This document shows positions 27,072 through 32,086 of a stretch of DNA of 32,086 nt, in pieces (positions within the stretch are counted from its first letter, which is position 1; each line of letters begins with the position of its first letter). The stretch lies in assembly GCA_020848255.1 (NCBI GenBank), contig JADLAJ010000360.1, positions 1 to 32,086 of the forward strand, in the 5' to 3' direction. The translations under genes were made by a program, and so were the position numbers. Origin of the DNA: Chitinophagales bacterium. Its GTDB lineage: Bacteria > Bacteroidota > Bacteroidia > Chitinophagales > JADIYW01. The notes below the pieces were generated by a model. It was given only the letters and a program-made list of their open reading frames with translations, made no database searches and had not been told where the DNA came from.

Positions 27072-28325
27072 ATGTCTCCGTCATTTCATATCAAAAAACC
27101 GGCGCAGGATTCTCTTAACGGCTCTATTCAGTTAAATGGTTCTAAAAGTATCAGTAATCGTGTGTTAATTATTGATGCGTTGTGTAATAATCAAATTGCT
27201 ATGGAAAATCTATCCAATGCGGATGATACGGTTTTTCTTAAAAATATACTTCAGTCAAAAGAGAGCGTTTTAGATGCCGGAGCAGGTGGAACCACCTTTC
27301 GTTTTCTTACTGCATTTTTAGCTACACAGGAAGGAAGGGAAGTGGTGTTGACCGGCAGCGATCGAATGCAGCTTCGTCCCATAAAAATCTTGGTAGATGC
27401 CTTAGTGCAATTAGGTGCAGATATCACCTACGAAAAAAATCAGGGCTTCCCGCCACTAAGAATCAGAGGACGAAAATTGAAAGGCGGGAAAATAAGTTTG
27501 CCTGCTGATACCTCTTCACAATTCATTACCGCTTTGTTGTTAATCGCACCAACGCTGGAAGAAGGTCTTGAGCTTGAATTAACAGGCACTATTGTTTCTG
27601 TTCCTTATATTAAGATGACGTTGAAAATGATGGAGTATTTTGGAATTAATACCAAATTTGAAGGAAACAATATAAATGTAGCATCCGGTAATTATACCCC
27701 CAAACCGTTCTATATAGAAGGAGACTGGAGCGCTGCGTCTTACTTTTATGCTATTGCCGTTTTAGCAAAAAACGCATCTATAGAATTAAAAGGATTAACC
27801 AATCAGCAAATACAGGGAGACGCTGTTATTGCTTTTATTTCAAATAGTTTTGGAGTGGAAACAACATGGAAAGAAAATGCTGTTGAAATTCGTAAAGTAA
27901 GCAAGCCGGATTTTAGTGTATTTAATTTTGATTTTCTGGAGTGCCCTGATTTGGCACAGACTGTTGTGGCGTTTTGTGCCGCCTTGAAGATAGAACTGCA
28001 TTGCAAAGGTTTGCAAACTTTGCGAATCAAAGAAACTGACCGGATTGCAGCATTAGATACAGAATTACAAAAATTAGGCTTAGCTTCTTTAGTGGAGCTG
28101 GATAGCAACAACTGGAAATTAATTTCAAACAATCTCACGACTCACGACTCACGACTTACGACTATAAAAACATACGATGATCACCGCATGGCCATGGCGT
28201 TTGCACCCTTATCTTTAAAATTGAATGAGTTGATTATTGAAGATGCCAATGTAGTTTCAAAATCATATCCATTATTCTGGAAAGACCTCGAAAGGCTGGG
28301 CTTTGAAATTACAACAGCGATTTAA
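27072..28325 (+). CDS. aroA: 3-phosphoshikimate 1-carboxyvinyltransferase (EPSP synthase)
   Basis: GSKSISNRVLIIDAL, LRIKETDRIAALDTEL, KTYDDHRMAMAFAPL. ATG 27072 preferred. Confidence 0.96.
   Translation: MSPSFHIKKPAQDSLNGSIQLNGSKSISNRVLIIDALCNNQIAMENLSNADDTVFLKNILQSKESVLDAGAGGTTFRFLTAFLATQEGREVVLTGSDRMQLRPIKILVDALVQLGADITYEKNQGFPPLRIRGRKLKGGKISLPADTSSQFITALLLIAPTLEEGLELELTGTIVSVPYIKMTLKMMEYFGINTKFEGNNINVASGNYTPKPFYIEGDWSAASYFYAIAVLAKNASIELKGLTNQQIQGDAVIAFISNSFGVETTWKENAVEIRKVSKPDFSVFNFDFLECPDLAQTVVAFCAALKIELHCKGLQTLRIKETDRIAALDTELQKLGLASLVELDSNNWKLISNNLTTHDSRLTTIKTYDDHRMAMAFAPLSLKLNELIIEDANVVSKSYPLFWKDLERLGFEITTAI
28134..28161 (+). repeat. Tandem heptanucleotide (ctcacga)x4 inside aroA
   Basis: ctcacga ctcacga ctcacga cttacga; only the last unit differs, by one base. 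Confidence 0.9.
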
Positions 28326-28914
28326 TCTTGGTAAACATATAAAAAGGGCAGTCCACAGAAGATAAATTTGCCAGTACATCCGGAATTCCGCCACCCGGTG
28401 AGCCATATGCCTGATGTATCAACTCAACTTTTCCATTTCCAAGTGGAACAATTTTGAAATAACCTTTTGATTTTGGTATCCGTACGTATTTATCAGTTTT
28501 TGGAATCAAATCAGGAGCACCATCTAAATTAATCATGATTACGCCCTTGCTGTCTGGTGGATAAAAAGTCATGTGCGTAATCGTTTCTCTGGATTTTATA
28601 AGTGGTGCGGAAATGATCATGTACGTGTAGAAATCATTATCGTTAATTTTTTTTAGCACTTTTACGCTACCTGCATCTACTTTGTACATCCATTTTTCAT
28701 ATTGTGAAATGTTTTTTAGAAACGAAACTAATTTTTCAGGTGTAATATTTAAAATAATAGAAGCCTTATATTCTTTAAGAGAAGAATTAGGTGTTTTTCT
28801 GTTCCATATCTTAATTCCGTCTTTATCTTTTTCCAGCTTCCAGGGTTCTTCAGCAGAAGCATATGAAAAACTTAGAACAGATAAAGAAAACAAGAAAAAT
28901 AACAAGTTTTTCAT
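28309..28914 (-). CDS. START/SRPBCC-domain secreted protein
   Basis: Signal peptide; EEPWKLEKDKDGIKIWNRKTPNSSLKEYKA; DLIPKTDKYVRIPKSKGYFKIVPLGNGKVELIHQAYGSPGGGIPDVLAN. Confidence 0.85.
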   Translation of the reverse strand: MKNLLFFLFSLSVLSFSYASAEEPWKLEKDKDGIKIWNRKTPNSSLKEYKASIILNITPEKLVSFLKNISQYEKWMYKVDAGSVKVLKKINDNDFYTYMIISAPLIKSRETITHMTFYPPDSKGVIMINLDGAPDLIPKTDKYVRIPKSKGYFKIVPLGNGKVELIHQAYGSPGGGIPDVLANLSSVDCPFYMFTKIKSLL

Positions 28915-29063
28915 ATTTCACTGTTTAAAAATAATATACAAAGATGATGCCTGAATTTTGCGTTTAATCTGTAACCAACAAAACTATAAAATGTTTAAAA
29001 CAAAATGAAGACGGCTGATTGAATCTTTTATTTCTTAACGAATTTTATGATAATCAATTTTTT

Positions 29064-30101
29064 CTATATCACTTCTTGTGGCTTGTAATTGGGCTGTGTG
29101 GAGTCATCATAGTAAAACTGCTGTGCCCACATTCTGTATTGTGTCACAGGGCCATCCCCTTTAGCTAAAATAGGCGGGTCGATATAAATTTTGTTCTCCC
29201 AGATTTTAAAATCCATACTTACGTCATGGCAATACCCTTTGTAAGCGCCGTTCAGTAGGATTTTATGAACTAATTTTTTTGGCAATAAATTCAATAATGG
29301 AGTGATTTTTTTAAAATCAGACATCTTTTTTACACTTACTCCAATGCGCAGTTTAAGTTTTCCGATATCAGTAGGAGTGGGTAATACAAAGTGACGGGTC
29401 TGCATACCAAGTTCCGGAATTTCTGTGTTAACAAATGAATAGCCCAGGCCATGTACATGCACATTAAACTCGGTTCGGATGTTTCTTTTCTTACCCACAA
29501 AATCAGCTATACGGTGCATAGCATATTTTGCATATAGATAATAGTCGTGTGTTTCCATATCGTGTAAGGTTTCAACACCAGTGTATCCATGTACAATGCC
29601 GAAATGCCCTACATCCACACTGTTTTCTGAAGTTTCCTGTGGATGTGAATTGAAATTGTATTCTGCAAAACGCACTTCAGTCCACTCACTCCAGTCTTCT
29701 TGCGGAATAAACCATGACGGTGCATTATTTTTCTCATCAAACCAGATTAAAATCAAATCATTTTTTTCATCAGCATAGTATGTAGGCAATTTTAATTTTG
29801 AAGATGGTTTTGAGTCGTAACCGGTTTTAGTACAGTCTCCTTTGGTGTCAAAACAAAAATGATGAAAAGGACATTTTATGTTTTCGCCTTCTACTTTTCC
29901 ACCGTATCCGAAATGACCGCCCATATGAGGACAGTAGGGTTCTGTAATTGCAAGTTTACCGGATTCGGTTCTGAATAATAATATGTCTTTTCCTGCAAAT
30001 CTTCTGGTAATGATTTCACCATTCTTCAGTTCATTGGAATGTGCCACAACATACCAGCCATTAGGAAATGGTTTTAATGGAATTCTTTTGTAAGACGCCA
30101 T
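29064..30101 (-). CDS. Rieske [2Fe-2S] non-heme iron oxygenase (KshA/DAF-36-like)
   Basis: CPHMGGHFGYGGKVEGENIKCPFHHFCFD Rieske ligands; SENSVDVGHFGIVHGY mononuclear iron motif. Start MASYKRIPLK preferred. Confidence 0.88.
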   Translation of the reverse strand: MASYKRIPLKPFPNGWYVVAHSNELKNGEIITRRFAGKDILLFRTESGKLAITEPYCPHMGGHFGYGGKVEGENIKCPFHHFCFDTKGDCTKTGYDSKPSSKLKLPTYYADEKNDLILIWFDEKNNAPSWFIPQEDWSEWTEVRFAEYNFNSHPQETSENSVDVGHFGIVHGYTGVETLHDMETHDYYLYAKYAMHRIADFVGKKRNIRTEFNVHVHGLGYSFVNTEIPELGMQTRHFVLPTPTDIGKLKLRIGVSVKKMSDFKKITPLLNLLPKKLVHKILLNGAYKGYCHDVSMDFKIWENKIYIDPPILAKGDGPVTQYRMWAQQFYYDDSTQPNYKPQEVI

Positions 30102-30220
30102 AGCATATGGTTTAACGCAATTTAAAATAGCTTTCTGTTGCAAAAATAATTGAAAAAATTAACAATCAGTATGTCCTCTTGTATAACAAAATTGATAACA
30201 AATACTTAACTGAACCTTTT

Positions 30221-30262
30221 GACCAAACGTTTGTTATTCCAATGCGTGCATTGTAATTTTAG
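30221..30262 (+). promoter_or_regulatory. Candidate operator and promoter upstream of the acyl-CoA dehydrogenase
   Basis: Palindrome caaacgtttg (30224-30233) overlapping TTTG (30230-30233), 20 nt before TAATTTTA (30254-30261); second dyad aatgc-gt-gcatt (30241-30252). Confidence 0.45.
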
Positions 30263-30323
30263 TATGTCATTTCAAACGAAGAAATAATCCTTTTGAATTT
30301 TAAAAAATAAAATCAATAAAAAA

Positions 30324-32086
30324 ATGAGCGAAACATTAGCCGACGTAAAAAACTTACTCAAAGGCGGTGAGTTTTTAGTTAAAGAATCTAACTTCCAGGA
30401 TGTTTTTACACCGGAAGATTTAAACGAAGAACAGCAAATGATTGTCGATACAGTCGTGTCATTTGTTGATACGGAAATTATTCCGATTTACGACCGAATC
30501 GAACATCAGGAACCGGGCCTTACAGAATCATTACTGATGAAAGCAGGCGAATTAGGCTTGCTGGGCTTAGCTATTCCGGAAGAGTACGGTGGGATGGGAA
30601 AAGACTTTAATACTAATTCATTGTTGATTGAGTATCTGGCTAAATCTCGTTCATTCTCCCTGTCTTTAGGAGCGCATATTGGTATCGGTACTTTACCAAT
30701 TGTTTATTTCGGAAATGAGCATCAAAAAGCACACTATTTGCCAAAACTGGCAAGCGGTGAGTTGAAAGCTTGTTACTGCTTGACTGAACCAAGCTCTGGT
30801 TCGGATGCATTAGGAGCTAAAACAACGGCCATCTTAAATGCAGAAGGAACGCACTATATCGTGAACGGTCAGAAAATGTGGATTACCAATTCCGGTTTCG
30901 CAGATGTATTCATCGTATTCTGTCAGATCGGCGGCGATAAATTCTCCTGCCTGATTTTGGAAAAAGGCATGGAGGGATTGACCCTGGGTGCTGAAGAGAA
31001 AAAAATGGGTATTAAAGGTTCTTCTACCCGTCAGGTGTTTTTAGAAAATGTAAAAGTACCGGTAGAAAACTTACTGGGTGAAATAGGAAAAGGTCATTTA
31101 ATCGCTTTCAACATACTAAACGTAGGCCGTTATAAATTGGCAGCAGGTGTTTTAGGAGGTTCTAAATTAGCCTTGGAACAATCTGCAAAATATGCAGTGG
31201 AACGTCAGCAATTCAAAACGCCGATTGCAACTTTCGGTGCGATACAATATAAGATTGCTGAAATGGCTACTCGCATTTACGCATTGCAAAGTTCTTGCTA
31301 CCGTGCATCCGATATGATTGACAATAAAGAAAAAGAATTGGTGGCACAGGGAAAACCTTATCAGGAAGCCATCATGTTAGCGGCTGAAGAATATGCGATC
31401 GAATGTTCATTGTTAAAATTCATTGGTTCAGAAGTATTAGACTACTGTGTAGATGAAAACGTGCAGGTACACGGTGGTATGGGCTATTCAGAAGAGTTAG
31501 GTGCTGCAGGCGCTTACAGAGATGCGCGCATCAACCGTATTTTTGAAGGTACCAACGAAATCAACCGTTTACTTTCTGTAGACATGTTGCTGAAACGTGC
31601 TATGGGTGGTAAAATTGACATGATGACGCCTGCAATGGCTGTTCAGAAAGAATTAATGAGTGTGCCTGATTTTGGTGGTGATGACGATACAACGCCATTG
31701 GCAGCAGAAGTGAAAGCCATCAAAAATGCTAAAAAAGCAATTTTAATGACAGCGGGTGCAGCCGTACAAAAACTAATGACAAAACTGAAACACGAACAGG
31801 AAATCCTGATGAATGTAGCAGATATGCTGGCAGAAGTATACTCCATGGAGTCTGCGGTATTGCGTACACAGAAATTGATTGCTATCAAAGGTGAAGAAGC
31901 TTGTGCTGCTCAAATTGATATGACTAAAGTATTTATTTCTGATGCTATAGAAAGAGTAAATTTACATGGAAAACATGCCTTACAATCTTTCGGCGAAGGC
32001 GATGAATTGCGTATTATGTTGATGGGCTTGAAACGTTACACGAAATACGAAACATTCAATACAAAAGATGCACGCAGACGTATTGC
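30324..32086 (+). CDS. Acyl-CoA dehydrogenase family protein (3'-truncated by the window edge)
   Basis: ATG 30324: MSETLADVKNLLKGGEFLVKES...; LAIPEEYGGMG, CYCLTEPSSGSDALGAKT, MWITNSGFADVF, VHGGMGYSEELGAAGAYRDARINRIFEGTNEINR. Absent from the ORF track, consistent with lacking a stop in the window. Confidence 0.95.
   Translation, partial: MSETLADVKNLLKGGEFLVKESNFQDVFTPEDLNEEQQMIVDTVVSFVDTEIIPIYDRIEHQEPGLTESLLMKAGELGLLGLAIPEEYGGMGKDFNTNSLLIEYLAKSRSFSLSLGAHIGIGTLPIVYFGNEHQKAHYLPKLASGELKACYCLTEPSSGSDALGAKTTAILNAEGTHYIVNGQKMWITNSGFADVFIVFCQIGGDKFSCLILEKGMEGLTLGAEEKKMGIKGSSTRQVFLENVKVPVENLLGEIGKGHLIAFNILNVGRYKLAAGVLGGSKLALEQSAKYAVERQQFKTPIATFGAIQYKIAEMATRIYALQSSCYRASDMIDNKEKELVAQGKPYQEAIMLAAEEYAIECSLLKFIGSEVLDYCVDENVQVHGGMGYSEELGAAGAYRDARINRIFEGTNEINRLLSVDMLLKRAMGGKIDMMTPAMAVQKELMSVPDFGGDDDTTPLAAEVKAIKNAKKAILMTAGAAVQKLMTKLKHEQEILMNVADMLAEVYSMESAVLRTQKLIAIKGEEACAAQIDMTKVFISDAIERVNLHGKHALQSFGEGDELRIMLMGLKRYTKYETFNTKDARRRI

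Noticed and set aside
28134-28161. Heptamer array considered as a CRISPR or integron-like array
   Set aside because: Contiguous 7-bp units with no spacers, inside a coding frame; it is a microsatellite-type tandem repeat.
1-32086. tRNA, rRNA, CRISPR arrays, autonomous IS transposases or prophage genes
   Set aside because: None recognised on either strand by eye; a tRNAscan/Infernal/ISfinder run would be needed for a firm negative.

Overview
The window is a chromosomal segment from a member of the Bacteroidota. That assignment is an inference from alternative complex III (ACIII) gene order, RHS-tip style, TAnnTTTG-like promoter motifs and codon or AT bias. In order it contains: a 5'-truncated rny (RNase Y); an orphan RHS C-terminal tip with an HNH/Endo VII (AHH-like) toxin domain and an Imm11/DUF1629-like immunity gene; about 1 kb of repeat-rich, non-coding accessory DNA; a small Cys-rich lipoprotein; a sulfur cluster (rhodanese, DUF6132-like, MBL-rhodanese fusion); assorted housekeeping and hypothetical genes (spermidine-synthase-like methyltransferase, PAP2, VWA protein, rsmG, lipoprotein); a long respiratory operon (actABCDEF, coxB, coxA, ctaB, two cox3, cox4, SCO, DUF420, small CxxC membrane protein); aroA; a START-domain protein; a Rieske oxygenase; and a 3'-truncated acyl-CoA dehydrogenase that the ORF track misses because it has no stop in the window. 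The most interesting signals are: (1) a cytochrome c oxidase subunit II whose C-terminus is an OmpA/MotB-type peptidoglycan-binding domain with the diagnostic Asp/Arg pair retained; (2) the orphan RHS toxin/immunity cassette immediately after rny, followed by a ~100-bp structured direct-repeat pair and a REPIN-like inverted pair; (3) an in-frame 7-bp x 4 tandem repeat inside aroA; (4) a conserved-looking small CxxC membrane protein at the end of the oxidase operon. All calls are by eye from sequence; no database search was run.
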